DNA of 64,000 bases from VAZQ01 sp963771845 (GTDB lineage Bacteria > Pseudomonadota > Alphaproteobacteria > Rhizobiales > Xanthobacteraceae), in contig CAVYVC010000036.1 of assembly GCA_963771845.1 (NCBI GenBank), positions 186,001 through 250,000 of the forward strand. Direction: 5' to 3'. Positions 24,237 to 31,817 of the stretch are shown piece by piece. The translations under genes and the position numbers were made by a program. The notes under the pieces were generated by a model. That model had not been told where the DNA came from, made no database searches, and saw nothing but the letters and a program-made list of their open reading frames with translations. Position 1 is the stretch's first letter. Every line of letters begins with the position of its first letter.

Positions 24237-24980
24237 CTATCCCGTCGCCGGCGGAGCGACCATGGCGTCGGGCTGGTTGCTGCGTTCGAGCGCGTTCGCG
24301 ACAAAGCCGCTCGCCTTCATCTCCTCGACGAAAGCGTGCAGATAGCGCGGTACCGCCTCGCGGCCCTGATAGCGCTGCTTCGGGGTACCCATCGCCTGAC
24401 GGATTTCCATGAACCGGCCGTCCATGATGCGTACACCGGGATTGGTTTTGGCGAACTCGACGAGCGGCTGTTTCACCCCCGCCGCGGCTTCGAGCTTGTC
24501 CTTGAGGAAGACCTCAACTCCGTTTTCGCCCCGGACCAGCTTGGCGTGCTTGAGCGTGCGGGTGAGAAAGAGGTCGTAGGCCGAGGCCTTGTTGACGGCG
24601 ATGCGCACGCCGTCGCGATCGACATCACCGACCGAGCGCAGGGGTGAGTCGACCAGCACCATGTAGACGCCCTCGATGATGACATAGGGCGCGGTGAAGG
24701 CGATCTCGGCCGCCCGCACCGGCTCGATGGCAAGAAACGCGATGTCCCATGCGCCGTTTTTGAGCGCGTCGAAGACCTTGCCGGCGGCGTCGAATGGGAC
24801 GAGCTCGACCGGCAACCCGAGCCGGCGGCCAAGCTCGCGGGCGAGGTCGACCGTGATGCCGCGCGGCTGTCCCGTCGCCGGGTCCTTCTGCGCCAGCACC
24901 ATGTTGCCGAGATTGATGGCGGCGCGCAGCTTCCCGGTGGGCGCGATATCCTTCACGACTTCGGCGGGGGCAGTGCTCAC
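24237..24980 (-). CDS. Amino-acid-type periplasmic binding protein domain, no signal peptide
   Basis: A 247-residue protein of the SBP_bac_3 fold. It has GKLRAAINLGN near the N-terminus, then ARELGRRLGLPVELVPFDAAGKVFDAL and the family segment WDIAFLAIEPVRAAEIAFTAPY. GTG 24980 is chosen since AAGGAG is 9 bases upstream. The protein begins STAPAEVVKDIAPTG with no hydrophobic leader, and the open frame upstream contains none either, so export is doubtful. No ABC permease or ATPase gene is adjacent. It may bind a ligand in the cytoplasm, or its leader may be lost. Confidence 0.83.
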   Translation of the reverse strand: MSTAPAEVVKDIAPTGKLRAAINLGNMVLAQKDPATGQPRGITVDLARELGRRLGLPVELVPFDAAGKVFDALKNGAWDIAFLAIEPVRAAEIAFTAPYVIIEGVYMVLVDSPLRSVGDVDRDGVRIAVNKASAYDLFLTRTLKHAKLVRGENGVEVFLKDKLEAAAGVKQPLVEFAKTNPGVRIMDGRFMEIRQAMGTPKQRYQGREAVPRYLHAFVEEMKASGFVANALERSNQPDAMVAPPATG

Positions 24981-25087
24981 GATGCTGGCTCCTTGCAATG
25001 GGTGGTCCGTGCACCCACCGTAACAATGATGTGGCGGTCGGCGCAATTTGTTGTACGCTCGATCGGCGACCAACCCGGGAGGAGATC

Positions 25088-25231
25088 ATGGCCAAGGGTC
25101 AGCAGCGCAGTACCAAGGAAAAGAAGAAGCCGAAGGCGGACTGGAACAAGAAAAAGAAGGGCGGCCTGGCGCCGTCATCATCTGGCGGGCAGGGGCAGGT
25201 GAAACTCGATATCATGGCGAAGAAGGGCTAG
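25088..25231 (+). CDS. Small lysine-rich hypothetical protein
   Basis: A 47-residue strongly basic protein from ATG 25088, preceded by GGGAGGAGATC. Residues 8-25 hold three lysine clusters (KEKKKPK, KKKK), then a Gly/Ser linker and a C-terminal QVKLDIMAKKG. The look is that of a nucleic-acid-associated peptide, but no named family is recognised. It is divergent from the binding protein with a short shared promoter region. Confidence 0.65.
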   Translation: MAKGQQRSTKEKKKPKADWNKKKKGGLAPSSSGGQGQVKLDIMAKKG

Positions 25232-25293
25232 GCCCAGCCCGAACGTTGCGTCAATGAGCAGCAGCCGTTGACGCACAGCTGCGCGAGTGGAAT

Positions 25294-25926
25294 CTAGCCT
25301 GCGCTTTTCGCTGCCGCGATAAGCGAATTGTGAGCGTATGTCCTCCACGTGGGAGCATAGCTCTCACTGGCCTGATGACCCCAGCTGATCCAGCCGTTCC
25401 GGGTCCCACGCGCAAACAGTTCGAGATAAGGCCCGGGAGAGCAGGCCTCGACGAGATCATATAGCTCGTCGGGTTTGCGCGAATGCTCTCGTTTGCGGGT
25501 CGCGAGCAGGTTGACCTGACGGCGCCCCGGCGCGAGCGTGCGTGCATTCTTGCCCCTGGTCCCGAACAAGATCAGTTCTGTGACATTGCGGAAATAGAAG
25601 CCCACTCCACGGCCATCAGAGCCACCGTCTTTGCGCACTTTGTGCCAGACGATATTTGCTTTGTAACGAAAACCCCAGGCCTTCATCACTGCCAAACCTT
25701 CAGGCAGCAGGGCGTTCGGGCACCAGAGATAGACATGGGCCGGGTCGCGTGTGAGTTTTTCAACCGGCAAGGCCATGATCTCTTCGAGCGTCATCGTGTG
25801 ATAACGCGACAAGCGCTTGTGTTCGGGGGCCATCTTTCCCGTCCGGTTGGCGAACCGCCAGGGCGGATCCGCTAAGATGGCGCCGAATGGCCCCTCGCCC
25901 ACGAATTCGATTATTTCTGCGGTCAT
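25294..25926 (-). CDS. MT-A70 family adenine N6-methyltransferase
   Basis: A 210-residue S-adenosylmethionine-dependent methyltransferase. The catalytic motif is DPPW at 20-23 (ILADPPWRF), followed by the family features YLWCPNALLPEGLAVM and KANIVWHKV and the motif REHSRKPDELYDLVE. In bacteria and phages such proteins methylate DNA adenine; some come from prophages. No cognate restriction nuclease is nearby, so this is an orphan enzyme. Its target sequence cannot be inferred. The ATG at 25926 is the first of the conserved frame. Confidence 0.9.
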   Translation of the reverse strand: MTAEIIEFVGEGPFGAILADPPWRFANRTGKMAPEHKRLSRYHTMTLEEIMALPVEKLTRDPAHVYLWCPNALLPEGLAVMKAWGFRYKANIVWHKVRKDGGSDGRGVGFYFRNVTELILFGTRGKNARTLAPGRRQVNLLATRKREHSRKPDELYDLVEACSPGPYLELFARGTRNGWISWGHQASESYAPTWRTYAHNSLIAAAKSAG

Positions 25927-26265
25927 TGGCTTTTCTGTCGAGACGAGCGAAAGAAGCGCGGAAAAAACTCGGTTTCACCGGCGCAACACGAATCGCATGA
26001 TCGGCCGTTACGAGACTAACGGCTGCGCAACTCGCCGAAAATCGTTCGTCGTTCACGATCAACTGGAAAAGTTTTGGCGGCTTCCTGGGCCTGCGCTGTG
26101 CCAGTATCGGACTGGCGGTGGCAGGGCGCCGAAGTGATTGATAAACAACATAGTTCCATCCGCCAAGAGTGCGGGGAAAAGCCCGTCTTGGCCGCGAAGC
26201 CGTCACATTGTCGTGCGGCAATCGCCCCCGTGGAGAGCGCCCGCGGGCGCAAAGGGGGTAGTCAA
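25927..26265. other. Intergenic region between the methyltransferase and the next gene
   Basis: No gene is recognised. The last 45 bases, GGAGAGCGCCC then GGCGCAAAGGGGGT, resemble a block at 42132-42173 before ilvE (GGAGAGCGCCC and GGCGCAAAGGGGGT), suggesting a shared intergenic element. The rest shows no clear structure. Confidence 0.4.
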
Positions 26266-26646
26266 ATGACGGTAACCAAGACAAGCGAGTCCACGCACAT
26301 CGATAAAACGGCTGAAAGTCAGGTCGAAGGCGAGATCCGGGAATTTGTTCGCCGCGATGTCGCGACCTTTCGGCGCCAGCCGGAGAACGAGAGCGAGGTC
26401 GTGGCAAACAACATCGGCACGCTGCTCCAGCGCGTTGCCGGCACCTCGGTGAAGGAGATCGACAAGCTCATCGTCGAGCTGCAGACCTTGCGCGACATGC
26501 TGCACACCGAAAGCACCCGCGTGCAGCGTGAGATCGTCGAATTCGCGACTCTCAGCCAGGCCGCCATGCAGTCGACCAAGATTATCGCGGAAAGCCTGAC
26601 CCACTGGAAACGGGTTCCCGACGCGCCCAGCATGCGCGAGGACTGA
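26266..26646 (+). CDS. Hypothetical coiled-coil protein
   Basis: A 126-residue hydrophilic protein from ATG 26266 with AAAGGGGG upstream. The middle part (about residues 20-110) is rich in Glu, Leu, Val and Arg with heptad-like spacing, for example DKLIVELQTLRDMLHTESTR and QREIVEFATLSQAAMQST, which suggests a long helical hairpin or coiled coil. No signal or membrane segment is seen. No family is recognised. Confidence 0.7.
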   Translation: MTVTKTSESTHIDKTAESQVEGEIREFVRRDVATFRRQPENESEVVANNIGTLLQRVAGTSVKEIDKLIVELQTLRDMLHTESTRVQREIVEFATLSQAAMQSTKIIAESLTHWKRVPDAPSMRED

Positions 26647-26738
26647 GCATCGGCATCGCTCCCCTCGGGCGACTTCGCTCTACCTGACGCTGCGGTTATG
26701 CGGCGGAGCGGCTCGGATGACGCTGCTTCGCCCTGCGG

Positions 26739-27146
26739 CTAAGGCAGCAGCTTGTAGCGTGGGATCATTGCGACGACGACACGGCTCGCCGGCTCGACCA
26801 GGAGGATGCGGTCCTCGAGCTTCATGAATTTGTGCCCCCGCGCGCGTGGAATATTGGCCGTCACGTTCGCCGGTAAATCCTGCAGCGGGGCGCCGCCGGG
26901 CACTTTGTCCGCCAAGTCAAGTGCATCCTTGGTGGCGACATCGGGAAAACGCATGAGCCCCTGATAGACGCGGTGGCGCTCCTCATCCGTGAGCAGGAGA
27001 GGAACGCTGCGCATGGGGCCGGCGCTGCCGATCGTTTCGTCTGGAGCGGGCTGCGCCCTCAGCCCGATGCCGCCCGGCCATGTCGCCGCAGCAAGTCCGG
27101 AACATACGGCGATGACGGCGACAGCCTGCTTTGCCGAAGACCACAT
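26739..27146 (-). CDS. Exported DUF1236-like hypothetical protein
   Basis: A 135-residue protein with a signal segment (VAVIAVCSGLAAATW) and a mature domain ending in the pattern LPANVTANIPRARGHKFM-EDRILLVEPASRVVVAMI, which resembles DUF1236-type periplasmic proteins of Rhizobiales. ATG 27146 is preferred because AGGGG lies eight bases upstream; a GTG at 27155 sits too close to it. Function is unknown. It is convergent with the previous gene. Confidence 0.72.
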   Translation of the reverse strand: MWSSAKQAVAVIAVCSGLAAATWPGGIGLRAQPAPDETIGSAGPMRSVPLLLTDEERHRVYQGLMRFPDVATKDALDLADKVPGGAPLQDLPANVTANIPRARGHKFMKLEDRILLVEPASRVVVAMIPRYKLLP

Positions 27147-27452
27147 GGTAGCCACCCCTTTGCAGCCAACGCTGCACGTTAGGAATGGCCCTCTTCCGCC
27201 TCGTTAACAGGAACGTTCATCTCAACGTTTGGTTCTCGACTGTTGCGGGAAAGCCGCATCCGAGCGTTCCGGTTTGGGAGCGCGGCGAACAATTTCAGCG
27301 CATTGAGGAACCAGCGCCGTTAACAAACGACGCAATTTTTGTACGGGGCAATGAATGACATGCCTCCCGCGTTCGGGAGGGATGCGCGAGCTGAGATGAA
27401 ACCGGCGCGCCGCAGCGCACCGAGGCGGAATAGACCCATGCCGTGAGCCGCA
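27147..27452. other. Intergenic region with one hairpin
   Basis: No gene is seen. A hairpin CCTCCCG/CGGGAGG with loop CGTT lies at 27363-27380, downstream of the minus-strand gene at 27453 and possibly part of its transcript end. The rest contains scattered AACGTT-like words and must hold the promoter of the 26739-27146 gene. Confidence 0.4.
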
Positions 27453-27740
27453 TCAGCGCTCATCACACTCCCGCTCGGTTCGGGTGACTTCGATCCCGTC
27501 GCGCCACTCCGTGATATTGACGGAGCGGCAGTTCTGGGGTTCTCCCCGGCCCTCCGTTTCAATGACGGCACGCGGCGGGCGTGGCTCCTCGATAACCACG
27601 TCAGGACTGCGGGATGGCCCCATGCGGGCGCCGAAATCCGCCTGTGCAAGCTCAATGTTGCCGGCGGCCGTTACGGGGCAAGAGGCAGCCCCTGAAAGGG
27701 TGGCAGCGACCATCATCCAGGCAAACCAGCTCGTCTTCAT
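27453..27740 (-). CDS. Small exported hypothetical protein
   Basis: A 95-residue protein beginning MKTSWFAWMMVAATLSGAAS, a signal peptide, with a possible cleavage or lipid-modification region near ASCPVTAAG. The mature part is Pro/Arg/Glu-rich and ends with a cysteine pair pattern (NCRSVNITEWRDG to ERECDE), which may form one disulfide. No named family is recognised. It is divergent from the DUF4282 gene. Confidence 0.65.
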   Translation of the reverse strand: MKTSWFAWMMVAATLSGAASCPVTAAGNIELAQADFGARMGPSRSPDVVIEEPRPPRAVIETEGRGEPQNCRSVNITEWRDGIEVTRTERECDER

Positions 27741-27860
27741 AACGGTTCTCTTGCTTTTGGTGCTTACTTAAGAACCGCAAACGATTGCCAACAGTTCCAT
27801 GATCGGCTTGATTTGGAGCGGTGCTGCGCCGCGTTTGGTCACTCACCCCCGGAGGGTTCC

Positions 27861-28166
27861 ATGTTTGATTACAACGACCTTTTTCAGTGGGAACGCTTCA
27901 TCACGCCGTCGATCATCAAGGTGTTTTATTGGCTCGCCATCGGAATGTCGGCCTTGTTCGGCCTTTCCGGCATCATTTCCGGTCTTGCGCTCATGTCCCT
28001 GCATCCACTCGCGGGGCTGTTGTGGATCATCGCCAGCCTGATCGGAATTGCCATCGGCGTGATGTTCGCACGCATCGTGTCGGAATTCATCTTGATCATG
28101 TTCCGGATCAACGAGCATCTCGGAGCAATCCGCCAGCGCGGGGGTCAGATGACAGATGACAGGTGA
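27861..28166 (+). CDS. DUF4282 family membrane protein
   Basis: A 101-residue membrane protein. GGAGGG precedes ATG 27861 at ideal spacing. The N-terminus MFDYNDLFQWERFITPSIIK matches DUF4282, then two hydrophobic helices (VFYWLAIGMSALFGLSGII and LLWIIASLIGIAIGVMFARI) and a short cytoplasmic tail (RINEHLGAIRQ). The role of the family is unknown. An imperfect inverted repeat of GACAG/CTGTC-type words (28148-28201) follows the stop. Confidence 0.85.
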   Translation: MFDYNDLFQWERFITPSIIKVFYWLAIGMSALFGLSGIISGLALMSLHPLAGLLWIIASLIGIAIGVMFARIVSEFILIMFRINEHLGAIRQRGGQMTDDR

Positions 28167-28214
28167 CAGGTGTGGATCTGATCTCTGACATCTGACATCT
28201 GCTCTCACATCCGC

Positions 28215-29322
28215 TTACGTTGCGAACCGGAAATGCATGACGTCGCCGTCGGCGACGACGTACGACTTTCCCTCCAGCCGCATTTTGCCGGCATCGCGCG
28301 CGCCGCTCTCGCCCCCGAATGTCACATAGTCATCGTATGCGATCGTCTCGGCTCGAATGAAATCCGCGCTCGAAATCGGAATGAATGACGGCGGCCGCCT
28401 GTGGCGCCTTGGTGCCGCGGGTCACCGTCCAGGCCGCAGCCTCCTTGGGCCCGGCGGTGAAATAGGTAATGAGATCGAGCAGCGCGTATCCGGCCCGGAT
28501 CAAGCGGTCGAGACCGGCCTCACGTAGCCCAATTGCGGCCAGATATTCCCGGCGCTCATCTGCCGGCAGCACTGCGATCTCGGCCTCTATCTTGGCTGAG
28601 ATGACGACGCAGGCGGCGCCTTCCTCGCGCGCGCGAGCTTCGACTTTGCGGCTGAACTCGTTTCCGCTCGCAGCAGAGGCCTCGTCAACGTTGCACACGT
28701 AGAGCACCGGCACCGATGTCAACAGGCCGAGCATGTGAAACGGCTTCTCCTCCTCGGGCGCGCGCTCCACCAGGCGTGCGGGCTTGCCCTCGCGCAATAA
28801 CGCGAGAGATCGCTCGACGAGATCGAGAGTCTGTTTGGCTTCGATCGCGTCCCGGTCGGTTCCCTTCGCCTTTTTGACGAGGTTGTCCACGCGCCGCTCC
28901 AGGCTGTCGAGGTCGGCCAGCATCAGCTCGGTTTCGATGGTGTCGATGTCGGCGACCGGATCGATGGTGCCGGACACATGGGCGACGTCCGCGTCCTCGA
29001 AGCAGCGCACGACGTGCGCGATCGCGTCGACCTCGCGCACATGGGCCAGAAATTGATTGCCGAGGCCTTCGCCCCTGGAGGCGCCGCTGACCAGCCCTGC
29101 GATATCGACGAAGCTTAGTCGCGTCGGCTTGATCTTGGCGGAGCTCGCAAGCTTGGCCAGCACTTCAAGCCGGGGATCGGGGACAAGCACTTCGCCGACA
29201 TTCGGCTCGATGGTGCTAAAGGGATAGTTCGAAGCCTGCGCGGCAGCGGTAGCGGTCAGCGCGTTGAACAGTGTTGATTTCCCGACATTCGACAGTCCGA
29301 GAATGCCGCACTTGAATCCCAT
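28215..29322 (-). pseudogene. ychF: Redox-regulated ATPase YchF, frameshifted near 28360
   Basis: YchF (OLA1) is an Obg-class P-loop ATPase that binds ribosomes. From ATG 29322 the frame shows the P-loop GLSNVGKST, the switch DIAGLV and the TGS-domain start LITYFTAGPKEAAAWT. At the AAA run 28360-28362 one extra base shifts the frame after FERGF, giving a stop at 28330. In the next frame the normal C-terminus follows: IRAETIAYDDYVTFGGESGA through DGDVMHFRFAT, ending at 28215. With one base removed the protein has 368 residues, the usual length. Either an assembly error or real damage to a conserved gene. Confidence 0.88.
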
Positions 29323-29349
29323 GAACGTTCTTCTCTTCCTCGGTAACCT

Positions 29350-29416
29350 GGATTGAGCGCAAGCCGAGGGCTTCGGCGGCCTTTAGTCAAATTGGCTTCC
29401 GCTCAATCCGGGCTAC
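29350..29416. repeat. Intergenic palindromic repeat, copy D (short)
   Basis: GGATTGAGCGCAAGCC (29350-29365) pairs with GGCTTCCGCTCAATCC (29394-29409) with one mismatch, and the right end GCTCAATCCGGGCTAC matches the end of copy A. It overlaps the end of pth, supplying its last codons and TGA stop. Confidence 0.65.
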
Positions 29417-30029
29417 GCGCGGGTGTCGGTGAATCCATATCTTTCGGCGGGAAGAAACCCTTGGCCTGCATGCCGAGGTGGACCTTGTTCTGGAACGTTG
29501 CGTCCTGGCCTTTCGCGAGCAGATCAGTATTGACGGCGATCAGCTCGCATAAGGCGCCGACCCACGGCCGCTCGTCCTTGCCGAAATCGCTCAGTACATA
29601 GGAGTAGACCAGATCCTTCACACCGGGATGCCCAACCCCGATGCGCACGCGCCGGTAATCATTCCCGATATGCGCCGAGATCGAGCGCAAACCGTTGTGG
29701 CCGGCGATGCCGCCGCCGGTTTTCACGCGCACCTTGCCTGGCTCGAGGTCAATCTCGTCGTGGAAAACGACGATATCGGGGACGCCCAGCTTGTAGAAAT
29801 GAGCCGCCTCCGCGACGGCGCGGCCGGACTCGTTCATATACGTGCCAGGGAGCAGAAGCAGGACTCGCTCGCCCGCGAGCGGCCCTTCCGCCGCTACGCC
29901 CTGAAAGCGGCGGCGCCACGGCCCGATATCATGATGCTTGGCAATCGCATCGACGGCCATGAAGCCGATATTGTGCCGATTGCCGGCATAGCGTGCCCCG
30001 GGATTGCCGAGCCCCACCAAAAGCAGCAT
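29403..30029 (-). CDS. pth: Peptidyl-tRNA hydrolase
   Basis: Pth releases tRNA from peptidyl-tRNA that drops off ribosomes. The 208-residue protein starts MLLLVGLGNPG at 30029 and shows the catalytic histidine region NRHNIGFMAVD, the LLLPGTYMNESG segment, FHDEIDLEPGKVR and GGGIAGHNGLRSI, all conserved in the family. The frame is open upstream but the family start is clear. It lies between rplY and ychF in the common alphaproteobacterial order. The C-terminal residues PTPARSPD are encoded by an intergenic repeat. Confidence 0.95.
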   Translation of the reverse strand: MLLLVGLGNPGARYAGNRHNIGFMAVDAIAKHHDIGPWRRRFQGVAAEGPLAGERVLLLLPGTYMNESGRAVAEAAHFYKLGVPDIVVFHDEIDLEPGKVRVKTGGGIAGHNGLRSISAHIGNDYRRVRIGVGHPGVKDLVYSYVLSDFGKDERPWVGALCELIAVNTDLLAKGQDATFQNKVHLGMQAKGFFPPKDMDSPTPARSPD

Positions 30030-30048
30030 GAGCCATAAGCTGATCGGC

Positions 30049-30792
30049 TTATTTCTTCTCGGGGCCGGCAGCGGGGGCGGTAGCGCCAGCTGCGGGCGCT
30101 GCGCCGGGTGCACCCGGAGCAGCTGCGGGCGCCGCACCCTCGGCGGGAGTCCCGGCTTCGGCCGCGGCTGCAGCCGCGGCGGCCGCCGCTGCCGCAGCTT
30201 CCGCCGCCGCCTTCATCTCTTCGGCATATCCCGATGGAGGCACGATGGTCACCAGGGTCTGGTCGAGCCTGCCCACCACGCGCACATTGGGCGGCAACGT
30301 GACCTCGTCGAGATGCTTGGAGTAATTGATCTCCAGCTCGGAAATGTCGACGTCAATTGATGCTGGAATGGCGTCCGCCGAACACACCACTTCGACGGTG
30401 TGGGTAACAATGTTGACCGTACCTCCGCGTTTGACCCCCGGCGCCTGCTCGGCATTCATCACGTGGACCGGAATGCGCACCCGAATCTGTGCGCCTTCAC
30501 CAAGCCGCAGAAAATCGACATGGATAGGGAGATCCTTCACTGGGTCGAGCTGATAATCCCGTGGAATCACCCGATGCTTGGTGCCGTCAAGATCGAGCTC
30601 GCAAATGGTGGTGAGAAAGCGCCCAGCGTAGATGCGCTGCTTGAGGTCAGCGTGATCAACCGAGACATTCAATGGCGGCTGGCCGTCGCCATAGATCACG
30701 CCCGGCACCCGACCGGCGCGTCGCTCCGCCCGTGCGGCTCCCTTGCCGCCCTGCGCACGTGCACTCGCTTTCATCTGCCTCACGGTCGCCAT
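30049..30792 (-). CDS. rplY: 50S ribosomal protein L25/general stress protein Ctc
   Basis: L25 binds 5S rRNA. The 247-residue protein has the L25 N-terminal domain (GRVPGVIYGDGQPPLNVSV and DPVKDLPIHVDFLRL) and the Ctc-type beta domain (NAEQAPGVKRGGTVNIV). The C-terminus is an unusual low-complexity tail of nearly 60 residues, Ala/Pro/Gly-rich with long alanine runs, beyond the family core. ATG 30792 is preceded by AAAGGA in a duplicated leader. It is probably co-transcribed with pth (19-base gap). Confidence 0.94.
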   Translation of the reverse strand: MATVRQMKASARAQGGKGAARAERRAGRVPGVIYGDGQPPLNVSVDHADLKQRIYAGRFLTTICELDLDGTKHRVIPRDYQLDPVKDLPIHVDFLRLGEGAQIRVRIPVHVMNAEQAPGVKRGGTVNIVTHTVEVVCSADAIPASIDVDISELEINYSKHLDEVTLPPNVRVVGRLDQTLVTIVPPSGYAEEMKAAAEAAAAAAAAAAAAAEAGTPAEGAAPAAAPGAPGAAPAAGATAPAAGPEKK

Positions 30793-30821
30793 GTCGAATT
30801 CCTTTGTCGAATTCCTTTGCC
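30793..30821 (-). promoter_or_regulatory. Tandem ribosome-binding leader of rplY
   Basis: On the minus strand the motif AAAGGAATTCGAC occurs twice in a row directly before ATG 30792, so the leader carries two copies of the Shine-Dalgarno AAAGGA. Only the proximal copy has good spacing to the start. The duplication may be recent. Confidence 0.6.
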
Positions 30822-30958
30822 GAATGCCGCAGCCGTGCAGGCGCAGCACATACACGCCAGAGCCTTATTGCGATTTGGCGCGCTTATAACGAGGGGGGAG
30901 CGGAAACTCAAGGAATGCCGGATTTACCGGGCAAGCGACGGCCCACGACGGAAACAGG

Positions 30959-31222
30959 TCACGCTGGCCCGGGAGCCCCCAGCTTGGCTTCCAATGCCGC
31001 GACCCGTACCTTCAAGGCCTCGTTCTCTTCGCGTGCGATGCGCGCCATCTCCTTTACCGCCTCAAACTCCTCGCGCTTGACCACATCAAGATCGCGCAAG
31101 ATGCGGTCAGCCTGGTTGCGAAAAGCCGTATCGAGTTCGCGCCGAACCCCGGAGGCGACGCCCGCCGCATCGTTCATCAACCTTGCCATCTCGTCCAGGA
31201 AGCGATTGCTGGTCTGGGTCAT
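30959..31222 (-). CDS. ubiK: UbiK-like accessory factor (BMFP/DUF526 family)
   Basis: An 87-residue helical protein of the UbiK/YqiC family. The N-terminus is RFLDEMARLMNDAAGVASGV, and the C-terminal half is a coiled coil (KREEFEAVKEMARIAREENEALKVRVAALEAKLG), the known trimerisation region of the family. In E. coli UbiK supports ubiquinone biosynthesis under aerobic conditions. It is the last minus-strand gene before the plus-strand lgt operon. The symbol is by family; alphaproteobacterial members are less studied. Confidence 0.85.
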   Translation of the reverse strand: MTQTSNRFLDEMARLMNDAAGVASGVRRELDTAFRNQADRILRDLDVVKREEFEAVKEMARIAREENEALKVRVAALEAKLGAPGPA

Positions 31223-31294
31223 GGGCCTTGGCTCCTGCTGGTTGCCCGAAATAATGGTGATTATCTGCTAAGGCCACAAGGCCGGATTCTTGCG

Positions 31295-31501
31295 ATGAAG
31301 CTCAGCGCACTTGAACGATCGACCGCGGATGATCGTGACTTCGAAGACGCCGTCGCTCTCGGCGCGGCATGCGGAACAACGACGCAGGAAGCGCTGCGCG
31401 ACGTCTATCAGAAGTTCTTCGCAGACGAGCCGCTTCCGGCTGCGGCGGAATTGCGCTTGAACGAGCTGGTGCACGCGATCAAGTCGCGGTCGAATTTGTG
31501 A
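31295..31501 (+). pseudogene. Possible remnant of a nucleotidyltransferase-like protein (5' truncated)
   Basis: A 68-residue frame reading MKLSALERSTADDRDFEDAVAL and ending RLNELVHAIKSRSNL. Upstream codons stay open and read RPQGRILA before MKLSAL, which resembles the C-terminal LxxxLLAMKLxAL segment of DUF6036-type nucleotidyltransferase fold proteins found in antitoxin-like pairs. If so, the catalytic N-terminal part is missing, displaced by the divergent ubiK gene. It may equally be a small independent protein. It is followed eight bases later by another small frame. Confidence 0.35.
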
Positions 31502-31508
31502 GCGAAGG

Positions 31509-31817
31509 ATGGCCCGCCCGCAGACACTCGCGGATGTTGCCAGGCACGCACGGGAGCGGAAAGCCGATTTTGCTCTCGCCCTCGATGAATTCGTGGATGA
31601 GTTTTACCTTGATCATCCGGACAAGGCTGCGCAGCAGCGGCGCCTCGATGCCGTCCCCGAGGCAGTCGGTGATGCACTTATCGACGGATTCCAAGTCCGG
31701 TTCTTAGCTGGTCACTTGACTCCGTCGACGGGCTGCCCGCATCACGCTTGCAGCTGTTCGAATCGCTTATGCATCTCCTCGTCATTCCTTTTCCGGCGTT
31801 CGATCCGGTGCTGGTGA
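31509..31817 (+). CDS. Small hypothetical protein, possibly truncated
   Basis: Starting at ATG 31509, with GAAGG just upstream, the frame reads MARPQTLADVARHARERKAD then FALALDEFVDEFYLDHPDKA, a hydrophilic helical protein. After about residue 60 (DALIDG) the sequence becomes low-quality Cys/Ser-rich and overlaps the start of lgt by 49 bases, so the genuine gene is likely cut or shifted near 31690. Together with the preceding frame it looks like a decayed two-gene unit. No family is confirmed. Confidence 0.4.
   Translation: MARPQTLADVARHARERKADFALALDEFVDEFYLDHPDKAAQQRRLDAVPEAVGDALIDGFQVRFLAGHLTPSTGCPHHACSCSNRLCISSSFLFRRSIRCW

Noticed and set aside
31295..31501. Resemblance of the small frame to anti-sigma factor NepR (LRDVYQKFFADEPLP)
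   Set aside because: NepR genes normally lie next to phyR and ecfG, which are absent here, and only a short segment is similar.
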